Of a stretch of DNA of 24,879 nucleotides, positions 16,492-24,741 are shown piece by piece; positions within the stretch are counted from its first letter, which is position 1, and every line of letters begins with the position of its first letter. A program made the position numbers and the translations under genes. Under the pieces are notes generated by a model. It was not told where the DNA came from and did not search any database. It saw only the letters and a program-made list of their open reading frames with translations. This DNA comes from Flavobacteriaceae bacterium TMED179 (lineage in GTDB: Bacteria > Bacteroidota > Bacteroidia > Flavobacteriales > Flavobacteriaceae), in assembly GCA_002169865.1 (NCBI GenBank), contig NHIC01000007.1, forward strand, positions 3,447 through 28,325, given 5' to 3'.

Positions 16492-17690
16492 TTTATACAA
16501 ATCATTATGATCCTGAATACTTTAAGATAAATGATATCGTTAGGTGGATTTCGGAAAAGGATTTCATAATTTCAGTTATTACAGGCAACCCTAACTATCC
16601 CTCAGGAAAACTTTTTCATGGTTTCTCACCATTTGGAAGTAAAAAAGTAGAAAAAAAAGGTTTGACAGTTTACAGACTCCCCCTTATTACAAGAGGGAAA
16701 GCAGGATACTTAAGATTATTAATTAACTATATTTCTTATTTTGTAAGTTTAATATTTTTCACTTTTTGGTGTATTCTTTTTCATAAAAAATATGAAACTA
16801 TTTTTATCCATCATACTTCTCCTCCATTAATGTTTTTGCCAGCAATATTTTATAAAAAAATAAAAAAGGCGAAGCTTATTGTATGGGATTTAGATATGTG
16901 GCCACATACTCTTGAAGCTATTGGGATAATTAAGTCTAAGAGATTAATAAAAATTTTTGAGTTTATTTTTATGTCATTCTATAAATCTTTTGATAAGATT
17001 CTAATAGCTTCAAAAAGTTTTGAAATTATTGCAAAAAAAAGAATTCAAAATTCAAAAATAGATTACTTTCCTAATTGGGCAGACAAAGAATTTGAAAGTT
17101 TAAATCTAGAAACATTATCTCCAAAAAAAAATGATAATATTGTAATTACTTACACTGGTAATATTGGAGAAGCCCAAGGTTTTGAATCTTTAATTGAAGC
17201 TATTAAAATCTCAAAAAACAAAAAAATTAAATTTAATTTCGTGGGTACAGGAAGGTATAAATTTACCCTTAGAAAACTTATTGAAAAAAATAAGTTGGAA
17301 TCACAAATCACTTTAATAGACCCTGTTAGTTCAAAAGACCTAATCCGCTATTTTAAAAAAACTCATTACTTATACGTTTCATTAAAAAAATCCAGCATAT
17401 TTTTCAAAACAGTTCCAGCAAAACTTCAAACATATTTAGCTATTGGAAAACCAATAATTTCATCTATATCAGGAGAGTCAAAAGATATACTCAAACTTAA
17501 TAATTGTGGTCCAAATACTGATGCAGGTGACATAAAAGGATTAGTCCAAATTTTTAATAATATTAACAAAATATCAGATAGGGAATACAAGCAATTTTCA
17601 AGGAATACAAAAAAACTTTATAATGAAAGATTTTCATCACTAAAAAGAAGAAGTCAACTATTTAATTTGTTAATCGATAAAAAAACTTAA
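16473..17690 (+). CDS. WbuB-like GT4 glycosyltransferase (probable L-FucNAc transferase)
   Basis: A 405-residue GT-B protein starting at GTG 16473, inside the end of fnlC. VITGNPNYPSGK (35-46) near the N-terminus, 'HHTSPPLMFLPA' (113-124), WDLDMWPHTLEAIGI (138-152) and 'YTGNIGEAQGFESL' followed by a KLQTYLAIGKPI segment are typical of WbuB/WbjE-type transferases, which generally accompany fnlC and transfer L-FucNAc. There is a hydrophobic stretch at about 84-103, which may sit in the membrane. The gene pair fnlC-wbuB is conserved in L-FucNAc O-antigen loci, which supports the donor assignment; the acceptor is unknown. Confidence 0.83.
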   Translation: MEQRILIYTNHYDPEYFKINDIVRWISEKDFIISVITGNPNYPSGKLFHGFSPFGSKKVEKKGLTVYRLPLITRGKAGYLRLLINYISYFVSLIFFTFWCILFHKKYETIFIHHTSPPLMFLPAIFYKKIKKAKLIVWDLDMWPHTLEAIGIIKSKRLIKIFEFIFMSFYKSFDKILIASKSFEIIAKKRIQNSKIDYFPNWADKEFESLNLETLSPKKNDNIVITYTGNIGEAQGFESLIEAIKISKNKKIKFNFVGTGRYKFTLRKLIEKNKLESQITLIDPVSSKDLIRYFKKTHYLYVSLKKSSIFFKTVPAKLQTYLAIGKPIISSISGESKDILKLNNCGPNTDAGDIKGLVQIFNNINKISDREYKQFSRNTKKLYNERFSSLKRRSQLFNLLIDKKT

Positions 17691-17720
17691 AAATTTTATA
17701 TTATAACTTTCAAAAAATAA

Positions 17721-19136
17721 ATGTTATTCAATTCAATAGAATATTTATTTTTTCTGCCCATAGTGTTTATTTTATACTGGACAGTAATAAATCATAAGAT
17801 AAAGTATCAAAACTTACTTATCCTTACAAGTTCGTATGTGTTTTATGGTTGGTGGGACTATAGGTTTTTATCTCTAATTTTTCTTTCAACAATTGTTGAT
17901 TACATAATAGGAATAAACATTTCAAAACAAAATTCTAAGAATAAACGGAGATTACTTCTTTGGTGTTCTTTAGTATTTAATCTGGGTGTTTTAGCATGCT
18001 TTAAGTACTTTAACTTTTTTGTTCATTCTTGGGTCGATTTATTAAGCAACTTTGGATATAAAATAAATAGTTTGTGGACTTTGAATGTTATACTTCCAGT
18101 AGGAATATCTTTTTACACTTTTCAAACGATGTCCTATACAATAGATATATACAGAAAAAAATTAAAGCCAACCAATGATTTTATTTCATTTGCATCTTTC
18201 GTTTCATTCTTCCCTCAACTAGTTGCTGGTCCAATTGAAAGAGCAACCAATCTTCTTCCACAGATTACTAGAATAAGAGTTTTCAATTACAAGCAAGCAG
18301 TTCAAGGGTTGAGATTAATAATTTGGGGAATGTTTAAAAAAGTTGTTGTCGCTGATTCTCTTGCTCCAATAGTAGATAAAATATTTGCTGGATACCATGA
18401 TTTTGGAGCAGCTACACTTTGGTTAGGAGTTATTTATTTTGCTTTTCAAATCTATTGTGATTTTAGTGGATATTCAGATATAGCAATTGGGACATCAAAA
18501 CTTTTTGGATTTGAATTAATGTCAAACTTTAAGTTTCCATACTTCTCAAGGAATATAGGTGAGTTTTGGAGAAGATGGCATATATCATTGTCAACTTGGT
18601 TTAGAGATTACGTTTATATACCCTTGGGGGGCTCTAAAGAGGGCAAGTGGAAGTCAATTAGAAATATATTTATAATATTTATAATAAGTGGATTTTGGCA
18701 TGGTGCAAATTGGACATTTATCTTCTGGGGCTTCTTTCATTCTATTTTATTCTTACCATCATTTATTTTCAATACAAATAGAATTTATATAACAAATAAT
18801 ATAGGGGAGAATAAAGTTTTACCAACTATTAAAGAATTTCTTCAAATAAGTGCAACATTTCTTTCAGTAACTATTGGATGGGTGTTTTTTAGAAGTGAAA
18901 CCATCAAAGATTCATTTGATTATTTAAATAGGTTATTTGAAATAAATTTTGACCTTTTATATTATAATAAATTAGTACTGATTTTTTTCTTAATAGTAAT
19001 AGAGTGGAAAACTAAAAATGATGAGAGAGAAATTTATAATAATTTAAATCTCAGGCGAGTTATAGATTTTATTTTATTATTTCTGATTATTTCTTATTTT
19101 GGAAATAACAAACCCTTTATTTATTTCAATTTTTAA
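17721..19136 (+). CDS. MBOAT family O-acyltransferase (AlgI/PatA-like)
   Basis: A 471-residue multi-pass membrane protein of the MBOAT family. Diagnostic segments are 'SSYVFYGWWDYRFL' (37-50), 'LPVGISFYTFQTMSYTIDIY' (125-144), 'FPQLVAGPIERA' (164-175), RNIGEFWRRWHISLSTWFRD (277-296) with H287, and SGFWHGANWTF (323-333) with H327, the invariant catalytic His. MBOATs of this type move an acyl (usually acetyl) group across the inner membrane for attachment to exported glycans. The next gene overlaps by 1 nt (TAATG) and encodes an SGNH-type protein, the common partner that completes transfer in the periplasm. The ATG is 30 nt after the WbuB-like gene. The target is probably this locus's polysaccharide. 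Confidence 0.92.
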   Translation: MLFNSIEYLFFLPIVFILYWTVINHKIKYQNLLILTSSYVFYGWWDYRFLSLIFLSTIVDYIIGINISKQNSKNKRRLLLWCSLVFNLGVLACFKYFNFFVHSWVDLLSNFGYKINSLWTLNVILPVGISFYTFQTMSYTIDIYRKKLKPTNDFISFASFVSFFPQLVAGPIERATNLLPQITRIRVFNYKQAVQGLRLIIWGMFKKVVVADSLAPIVDKIFAGYHDFGAATLWLGVIYFAFQIYCDFSGYSDIAIGTSKLFGFELMSNFKFPYFSRNIGEFWRRWHISLSTWFRDYVYIPLGGSKEGKWKSIRNIFIIFIISGFWHGANWTFIFWGFFHSILFLPSFIFNTNRIYITNNIGENKVLPTIKEFLQISATFLSVTIGWVFFRSETIKDSFDYLNRLFEINFDLLYYNKLVLIFFLIVIEWKTKNDEREIYNNLNLRRVIDFILLFLIISYFGNNKPFIYFNF

Positions 19137-20062
19137 TGAATATTTTTTTCAGAAATTTTTTTTTAAAACTACTCAGCTTTATTTCATCAGTAATACTTGT
19201 TTTAATATTTTCGGTCGTATTAAAAACAAATTTTCCATTTATCATTGATAAATATAAAAAAGAGCTGGTCTTTAAAAAAAATATAGAAATTGCAATTTTT
19301 GGAGACTCTGAAATTCATGGGGCTTTAGATTCTAACATTATACAAAAGGCTTTAAAAAAACAAACTAATAATTTAGCTATTGGAGGACAAACAATTTTTA
19401 TGAATATTTTAAAAATTAGAGATATATTAAAATTTAATCCAAATGCATTAATTATTATTGATTACGGGAGTAACGATGTATCTTACAGGGGGGATATGAT
19501 AAGAGACGAAGGAGATTTATTTGAAGAAATTGGTTATAAATTTGCAATATCAAATAATTTTCAGTTTATGAACATAGACGAGCTTTTCTTTTTCATTAAA
19601 AATTTTCCACTTGTAACAATACAATCAATAATGAAAGGAGTTTTTAGCTACAATCATATTTTACATACGGGAATAGACTTAAATCTTAAAAGTAATATTT
19701 CGGAACAAATAATAAACATTGATGATTTGATTTCAAAAAAAGATTCAATTTTTAATAGTAAACATATCATTAATGAAAATTTCCCTTTTTTAAAGCTTAA
19801 ATCATTATTTAAAAATCACCCTTCATCAAATTTTATTCTAGTAAATCCTCCCGAATTTCAATTGAATAAAAAAGTCTACAAAGATGATTCCTTAAAATGG
19901 CAAAAAAATGTTAATGAGTTTAAAAAACTTAAAAATGTAAAAATTTTTAATTTTAAAGATTTTAAAATGAATTTAGAAGATTTTGAAGATTTTTCGCACT
20001 TAACTAAAAAAGGAATGCAAAAATTTTCTCTAGAATTAACTAAAAATTTAAATTTAAACTAA
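19136..20062 (+). CDS. SGNH-hydrolase-like membrane-anchored protein, probable O-acetyltransferase partner
   Basis: A 308-residue protein with one N-terminal membrane anchor (about 10-30), then a periplasmic domain. The four SGNH positions are visible: IFGDSE with S58, AIGGQ with G83, DYGSNDVS with N113, and EDFSHLT with D285/H288. Proteins of this kind (functional counterparts of AlgJ/AlgX, DltD, PatB) take an acyl group delivered by an MBOAT and place it on a sugar. Its ATG shares one base with the stop of the MBOAT gene, a strong sign of a shared function. It also overlaps rmlA by 1 nt. The specific acceptor cannot be told. Confidence 0.8.
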   Translation: MNIFFRNFFLKLLSFISSVILVLIFSVVLKTNFPFIIDKYKKELVFKKNIEIAIFGDSEIHGALDSNIIQKALKKQTNNLAIGGQTIFMNILKIRDILKFNPNALIIIDYGSNDVSYRGDMIRDEGDLFEEIGYKFAISNNFQFMNIDELFFFIKNFPLVTIQSIMKGVFSYNHILHTGIDLNLKSNISEQIINIDDLISKKDSIFNSKHIINENFPFLKLKSLFKNHPSSNFILVNPPEFQLNKKVYKDDSLKWQKNVNEFKKLKNVKIFNFKDFKMNLEDFEDFSHLTKKGMQKFSLELTKNLNLN

Positions 20063-20934
20063 TGAAAGCCGTTCTTCTTGCCGGTGGAATAGGTTCGCGA
20101 CTTTACCCTTTAACCTTGAGTGTTTCTAAACAACTTTTGCCGGTTTACGATAAGCCCATGGTTTATTATCCTTTGTCGGTATTGATAATGTCTGGTATTC
20201 GTGAAATATTAATTATTAGTACACGTGAGGATATCGGGTCCTACAAGCGTTTGTTAGGGGATGGCGGGCGATATGGTATTAAGTTAGAATATAAGGTGCA
20301 GGAACATCCTAAAGGTTTAGCTGATGCTTTTATTTTAGGTGAAGACTTTATCGGGGAAAATCCAGTATGCTTAATTTTAGGCGACAATATTTTTTATGGC
20401 ATGGATTTTTCGGAAAAGTTAGATTTGGTAGTGAAAAGAACAACATTAGAAAATAAAGCAACTATTTTTGGTTATACTGTTAATAACCCTCAAAGATACG
20501 GAGTTATTGAACTTGACAGTGATGGCTATGGTATTTCTTTAGAAGAAAAGCCAATTAATCCTAGAAGTAATGAAGCAGTTGTAGGCCTTTATTTTTATCC
20601 AAACTCAGTTATTGAAGTAGCTAAAACGATCACTCCTTCTGAAAGAGGAGAATTAGAAATAACTTCTGTTAATGATTATTATCTTAATACAGGAGAACTT
20701 GTAGTTGAAAAACTTGGACCTGGTTTTACTTGGCTAGATACTGGTACTCCGGAGTCTTTATTAGAGGCAGGTCAATTTATAGAGACTATCGAAAAGCGAC
20801 AGGGAGTTAAGGTTGGTTGTTTGGAAGAATTAGCCTTTCAAAAGGGATATATTTCTAAAAATCGAATGCTGGACCAAGCAGCCGAAATGAAGGATACTTC
20901 TTATGGAGAATATTTGATTAGAAAATATTCATAA
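20062..20934 (+). CDS. rmlA: Glucose-1-phosphate thymidylyltransferase
   Basis: A 290-residue protein of full RmlA length. It makes dTDP-glucose from dTTP and glucose-1-phosphate, the first step to dTDP-L-rhamnose. The N-terminus LLAGGIGSRLYPLT (5-18) followed by 'SKQLLPVYDKPMVYYPL' is diagnostic; LGDNIFYG, 'EEKP', 'GLYFY' and 'GPGFTWLDTGTPESLLEA' are also present. It starts within the stop of the upstream SGNH gene and ends in a 1-nt overlap with rmlC. Base composition and codon use become visibly less AT-biased from this gene on, compared with the accessory genes before it. Confidence 0.96.
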   Translation: MKAVLLAGGIGSRLYPLTLSVSKQLLPVYDKPMVYYPLSVLIMSGIREILIISTREDIGSYKRLLGDGGRYGIKLEYKVQEHPKGLADAFILGEDFIGENPVCLILGDNIFYGMDFSEKLDLVVKRTTLENKATIFGYTVNNPQRYGVIELDSDGYGISLEEKPINPRSNEAVVGLYFYPNSVIEVAKTITPSERGELEITSVNDYYLNTGELVVEKLGPGFTWLDTGTPESLLEAGQFIETIEKRQGVKVGCLEELAFQKGYISKNRMLDQAAEMKDTSYGEYLIRKYS

Positions 20935-21506
20935 TGACAGCTATACCTACAATATTTCCTGAGGTTTATCTATTAAAACCAAAAGTAATCCAAGATAAAC
21001 GTGGCTCCTTATCAGAGTATTTTTTGAGCCAAGCTTTTCAGTCAGCTATTGGACGTAAAATACTTTTTTGTCAAGAGAATCTTACCTACTCAAAAAAAGC
21101 AGTTTTAAGAGGACTCCATTATCAACTTCCTCTTTTTGCACAGTCAAAACTTGTTAGTGTAATTCAAGGAAATGTTTTAGATGTAGTGGTTGATATAAGA
21201 AAAGGCTCTCCTTCATTTGGAAAATATTTTAGTCAAGAATTAAGCGCAGAGAATCAATTACAAATATTCATTCCACGCGGGTTTGCACATGGCTTTATTA
21301 CTCTTAGTGAAACTTCATTATTTCATTACAAAACTGATCAGTATTATCATCCTGAAAGCGAAGGACATATCGCTGCAAATGATCTTGAATTAGGAATTGA
21401 TTGGAAAATTCCTGAAAAAGAATGGATTCAATCTGAAAAAGATAAAATGCACCCTACTTTGGCCAAGGCATCTGTTTTTGACTTTAAAGACGATTTATAT
21501 GCCTAG
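20934..21506 (+). CDS. rmlC: dTDP-4-dehydrorhamnose 3,5-epimerase
   Basis: A 190-residue cupin of normal RmlC length. It epimerises C3 and C5 of the 4-keto-6-deoxy intermediate from RmlB. VLRGLHYQ (57-64) carries the catalytic base H62, IPRGFAHGF (113-121) is the second hallmark, and HYKTDQYY (131-138) contains Y132, the expected general acid. The ATG shares one base with the rmlA stop. The 3' end overlaps rmlD by 8 nt. Order rmlA-rmlC-rmlD-rmlB is a full pathway in one overlapping string. Confidence 0.95.
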   Translation: MTAIPTIFPEVYLLKPKVIQDKRGSLSEYFLSQAFQSAIGRKILFCQENLTYSKKAVLRGLHYQLPLFAQSKLVSVIQGNVLDVVVDIRKGSPSFGKYFSQELSAENQLQIFIPRGFAHGFITLSETSLFHYKTDQYYHPESEGHIAANDLELGIDWKIPEKEWIQSEKDKMHPTLAKASVFDFKDDLYA

Positions 21507-22362
21507 TTATCTAGTTACAGGGGCAGAAGGACAATTGGGACAATGTTTTCGTTCGGTTTCAGAGGAATTCCCTAATCACCAAATATTTTTTGCCAATCGA
21601 AAGTTAGTTGACATAAACATTCCCGAAACAATTAAAAAATTCTATAATACTCATCCCTTTAATGGTATTATTAATTGTGCAGCCTACACAAAAGTTGATC
21701 AAGCAGAGAAAGAATACAGTAAAGTCAATCAGATTAATTCAAAAGGGGTAGAAAACTTGAAAATGTTCGCTGAAGAAAAAAAACTCTCTTTGGTTCATTT
21801 TTCTACTGATTATGTTTTTGACGGAACTAATTCAATACCATACCAAGAGGATAGTAAACCCAAACCAATTAATATTTACGGAGAATCAAAATATAAAGGG
21901 GAACAGTTACTCAAACATGCAAACTGTTTAAATGCTACTTTTCGAATCTCGTGGCTTTTTAGTCCTTTTGGGAATAATTTTGTTAAAACTATTTTAAAAT
22001 TAAGTCAAAATAACGACACAATAAAGGTTGTAAATAATCAATGGGGGCGTCCAACTTATGGGATTGATTTGGCAAGAACTATATTGACTCATATATCAGA
22101 GCCTTACTTTTTTGACTATCAATGCTATCATTATGCATCTCAAGGGGCTACTACTTGGTTTGACTTTGCAATTAGAATTATATCACTTAAAAATAGAGTC
22201 TGTGAAATTAAGCCTTGCTCAATTGAGAAATATCATGCCGTAGCAAAACGACCCCTTTATTCAGTTTTGGATACAGAGCGAATTGAAAAACATTTTTCAT
22301 TAGATCTCTCAAGCTGGCAAATAGCACTAGAAAACAATTTATATAGGATGCAATCATTATGA
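21499..22362 (+). CDS. rmlD: dTDP-4-dehydrorhamnose reductase
   Basis: A 287-residue RmlD, starting at ATG 21499 so that MPSYLVTGAEGQLGQ forms the cofactor-binding N-terminus. An in-frame ATG at 21397 would place 34 residues inside rmlC with no family match and is rejected. FSTDYVFDG (101-109), 'INIYGESKYKGE' with Y127 and K131, and the 'AKRPLYSVLD' C-terminal motif are diagnostic. It performs the last NAD(P)H-dependent reduction to dTDP-L-rhamnose. It overlaps rmlC by 8 nt and rmlB by 4 nt (ATGA). Confidence 0.95.
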   Translation: MPSYLVTGAEGQLGQCFRSVSEEFPNHQIFFANRKLVDINIPETIKKFYNTHPFNGIINCAAYTKVDQAEKEYSKVNQINSKGVENLKMFAEEKKLSLVHFSTDYVFDGTNSIPYQEDSKPKPINIYGESKYKGEQLLKHANCLNATFRISWLFSPFGNNFVKTILKLSQNNDTIKVVNNQWGRPTYGIDLARTILTHISEPYFFDYQCYHYASQGATTWFDFAIRIISLKNRVCEIKPCSIEKYHAVAKRPLYSVLDTERIEKHFSLDLSSWQIALENNLYRMQSL

Positions 22363-23360
22363 GAGAGTTTAGATCTATTTTAGTTACGGGAGGAGCAGGG
22401 TTTATAGGCTCACATTTAGCACGAAGACTTCTCAACAAACATAAAAATACTAAAATTCTTAATTTGGATATACTCACTTATGCGGGGAATTTAGATAATA
22501 TTAAAGATTATCAAAAGCATAAAAATTATGATTTTATTAAAGGGGATATCAATAATTATAATTTGCTTCAAGAGTTATTTAAAACTTATAGTTTTGATGC
22601 TATAATTCACCTTGCAGCGGAATCACATGTAGATAATTCAATTAAAGATCCTTTTAGATTTTCTAAAACCAATATTCAAGGGACTTTAAACCTTTTGGAA
22701 GCTTCAAGAAATTATTGGGGGAATCATTCTAAGGAGCAGTGTTTTTATCACATCTCCACTGACGAGGTATTTGGGAGCTTAAGTCAAAAAGGGAAATTTA
22801 CAGAAAATAGTCCCTATAACCCTAGATCGCCTTATTCTGCATCTAAAGCAGCTTCAGATCACTTAGTTCGGGCATATTTTTATACTTATGGATTACCCGT
22901 TTTATTATCAAATTGTTCCAATAATTTTGGCCCTGCTCAACATAGTGAAAAACTAATTCCACGAATAATTCAAAACATTGTTAACATAAAAAAATTACCT
23001 GTTTACGGTAAGGGAGAAAATATACGCGACTGGCTTTATGTTGAAGATCACGTTGAAGCAATAGACTTAATACTTCATCAAGGTGAAATTGGGGAAACTT
23101 ATTATATTGGAGGAAATAATGAACGAACAAACATTCATATTGTGCATGAGTTGATAAAAATTACTGACCGTTTATTAAATCGTCCTGAAGGTGAATCAAA
23201 AGCATTAATAAGCTTCGTAACTGATCGTTTGGGGCATGATTTTCGTTATGCAATTGATAATTCAAAAATAAAAAATACAATCGGATGGGTTCCAAGAACC
23301 ACATTTGATAAAGGGTTAGAACAAACAGTAAAATACTATTTAAAAAAGATGAATATTTAA
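22359..23360 (+). CDS. rmlB: dTDP-glucose 4,6-dehydratase
   Basis: A 333-residue extended SDR. TGGAGFIGSHL (10-20), LAAESHVDNS (85-94), STDEVFGSL (133-141, with the catalytic Asp135-Glu136 pair) and SPYSASKA (157-164, Y159 and K163) are the signature of RmlB. The C-terminal block DRLGHDFRYAID is also diagnostic. It makes dTDP-4-keto-6-deoxyglucose, the substrate of RmlC. It is the last gene of the overlapping rml string and the last clear polysaccharide gene in the window. Confidence 0.96.
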   Translation: MREFRSILVTGGAGFIGSHLARRLLNKHKNTKILNLDILTYAGNLDNIKDYQKHKNYDFIKGDINNYNLLQELFKTYSFDAIIHLAAESHVDNSIKDPFRFSKTNIQGTLNLLEASRNYWGNHSKEQCFYHISTDEVFGSLSQKGKFTENSPYNPRSPYSASKAASDHLVRAYFYTYGLPVLLSNCSNNFGPAQHSEKLIPRIIQNIVNIKKLPVYGKGENIRDWLYVEDHVEAIDLILHQGEIGETYYIGGNNERTNIHIVHELIKITDRLLNRPEGESKALISFVTDRLGHDFRYAIDNSKIKNTIGWVPRTTFDKGLEQTVKYYLKKMNI

Positions 23361-23384
23361 CTTTGAAAATTAATGTAAAATAAT

Positions 23385-23759
23385 ATGAAATCTCTTTTAC
23401 TAAACATGGGCTTACTTATTTTACGTATTGGTTTTTCCATAGGCTTAATTACTCATGGCTATGGTAAGTTTTTGAGAGTTTTAGATCAAAACTTTAAGTT
23501 TAGAGATCCAATTGGTATAGGCGATGCACCATCCTTAATTTTAGCATCATTTGGAGAATTTATTGCACCTATTTTTATAATTATTGGATGGAAAACGCGC
23601 TTTTTCACTATTTTCCCAGCTCTCACGATGTTAATTGCTTTTGCTGTAGTACATGACGGAGATCCTTTTTCTAAAAAGGAGAAATCATTAATGTATTTAA
23701 TTACCTTTATTGTTATCTATTTTATGGGCCCAGGGAAATACTCTATAGATAAACAATAA
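23385..23759 (+). CDS. DoxX family membrane protein
   Basis: A 124-residue protein with four hydrophobic segments (about 6-24, 48-67, 72-88, 101-113). The pattern is typical of DoxX: 'LLILRIGFSIGLITHGYGKF' in the first helix, 'SFGEFIAPIFIIIGW' in the second, and FAVVHDGDPF between the third and fourth. Biochemical roles of the family are diverse and mostly unproven; redox- or quinone-linked functions are reported for some. A TAACTTTG at 23358-23365 matches the Bacteroidota -7 box, but no TTG lies at the right distance upstream, so a separate promoter is only possible. It is not clearly part of the rml operon or of the ribosomal operon. Confidence 0.85.
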   Translation: MKSLLLNMGLLILRIGFSIGLITHGYGKFLRVLDQNFKFRDPIGIGDAPSLILASFGEFIAPIFIIIGWKTRFFTIFPALTMLIAFAVVHDGDPFSKKEKSLMYLITFIVIYFMGPGKYSIDKQ

Positions 23760-23773
23760 GGGTTGAAAGAAAA

Positions 23774-23803
23774 TTGTATTGTTCCCAAAAAGCACTATAT
23801 TTG
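23774..23803 (+). promoter_or_regulatory. Bacteroidota-type promoter of rplU-rpmA
   Basis: TTG at 23774-23776 and TATATTTG at 23796-23803 are separated by exactly 19 nt. This matches the Bacteroidota housekeeping-sigma consensus (TTG at -33, TAnnTTTG at -7). Transcription would begin near 23810, leaving a short leader of about 15 nt before the rplU ATG at 23825. It is the clearest promoter in the window. Confidence 0.7.
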
Positions 23804-23824
23804 CCGACCATTAATGGAATTAAA

Positions 23825-24367
23825 ATGTATGCAATTGTAGAAATAGCAGGGCAACAATTTAAAGTTGTGCAAGACCAAAAGCTTTTTGTACAACGTTTAA
23901 CCGATAAGGAGGGTTCAAAAGTATCCTTTGATAAAGTATTTTTGTTAGACGACGGTAAAAAAGTTTCCATTGGCGCCCCGGCTATCACCGGAGCTTCTGT
24001 AGAAGCAAAAGTGGTCAGTCACCTTAAGGGTGACAAAGTGATCGTTTTTAAGAAAAAAAGACGCAAAGGATACCGTGTTAAAAATGGACACCGCCAAGCC
24101 CTTACTGAATTGGTAATTGAAAAAATACAAGCCACGGGTTCAAAATCTAAAAAAGCAGCTGAGTCTAGTGTACCAGAAAAAGAAACTAAGTCAGCGGAAA
24201 AAAAGGTACCTAAAAAGATCGTCACCCAGAAAGTAGCACCTAAAGCAGTGAAAAAAGAGTACACAAGTATGACTGTTGCTCAGCTAAAAGGAGAAGCAAA
24301 AGCCAAAGGAGTTGAAGGAATTTCAGGGATGAAAAAAGCAGACTTAGTTGCTGCTTTATCAAAATAA
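23825..24367 (+). CDS. rplU: Ribosomal protein L21 with C-terminal SAP/Rho-N-like extension
   Basis: A 180-residue protein; ATG at 23825 gives the standard L21 N-terminus MYAIVEIAGQQFKV. A start at 23774 would fall within the promoter and is rejected. Residues 1-103 are L21, with the basic KKKRRKGYRVKNGHRQ (77-91) that contacts 23S rRNA. After this comes a Lys/Glu/Ala-rich linker (104-146) and a compact helical tail, MTVAQLKGEAKAKGVEGISG then MKKADLVAALSK (149-180). This pattern resembles SAP or Rho N-terminal nucleic-acid-binding motifs. L21 is usually about 100 residues, so the extension is an addition. It is 19 nt upstream of rpmA, the conserved partner. Confidence 0.96.
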   Translation: MYAIVEIAGQQFKVVQDQKLFVQRLTDKEGSKVSFDKVFLLDDGKKVSIGAPAITGASVEAKVVSHLKGDKVIVFKKKRRKGYRVKNGHRQALTELVIEKIQATGSKSKKAAESSVPEKETKSAEKKVPKKIVTQKVAPKAVKKEYTSMTVAQLKGEAKAKGVEGISGMKKADLVAALSK

Positions 24368-24386
24368 CGACTAAAAACTAATTGTT

Positions 24387-24647
24387 ATGGCACATAAAAA
24401 AGGAGTAGGTAGTTCTAAAAACGGAAGAGAATCCGAGTCGAAACGCCTTGGAGTTAAGATATTTGGAGGACAAGCAGCTCGAGCTGGCAATATCATAATC
24501 AGACAACGTGGAACCGCACATAAACCTGGAGAAAACGTTTATTTAGGTAAAGATCACACCCTTCACGCACGAGTGGATGGAGTTGTTAAATTTACTAAGA
24601 AGAAAGACAATAAATCTTTTGTGTCTGTTGTTCCATTTGAAGGATAG
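24387..24647 (+). CDS. rpmA: Ribosomal protein L27
   Basis: An 86-residue L27 of normal length. [20 protein letters not shown] is the standard N-terminus with no Firmicute-type cleavable extension. KIFGGQ, '[18 protein letters not shown]' (35-52) and the [12 protein letters not shown] block are diagnostic. L27 sits in the large subunit near the peptidyl-transferase centre. It is cotranscribed with rplU, from which it is separated by 19 nt. No strong hairpin-plus-T-run terminator was found in the 94 bp that follow before the convergent ahcY stop. Confidence 0.97.
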   Translation: MAHKKGVGSSKNGRESESKRLGVKIFGGQAARAGNIIIRQRGTAHKPGENVYLGKDHTLHARVDGVVKFTKKKDNKSFVSVVPFEG

Positions 24648-24741
24648 TCTTAGTTAATTCCCTTAAATAAAAAACTCACTCCTAGATTTGGATTTTTTAT
24701 GCTTAATTTTTACTCCAGTTTATTAACAGACAGATAAGTTC

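Noticed and set aside
21397..21498. Upstream in-frame ATG extending RmlD by 34 residues
   Set aside because: It lies wholly within rmlC, adds sequence unlike RmlD, and the ATG at 21499 gives the canonical cofactor-binding N-terminus.
23774..23824. N-terminal extension of L21 from an earlier start
   Set aside because: It would overlap the -33/-7 promoter elements, and the standard L21 N-terminus begins at 23825.
24648..24741. Bidirectional terminator between rpmA and ahcY
   Set aside because: A-rich and T-rich runs occur, but no stable GC-containing stem was found by eye.
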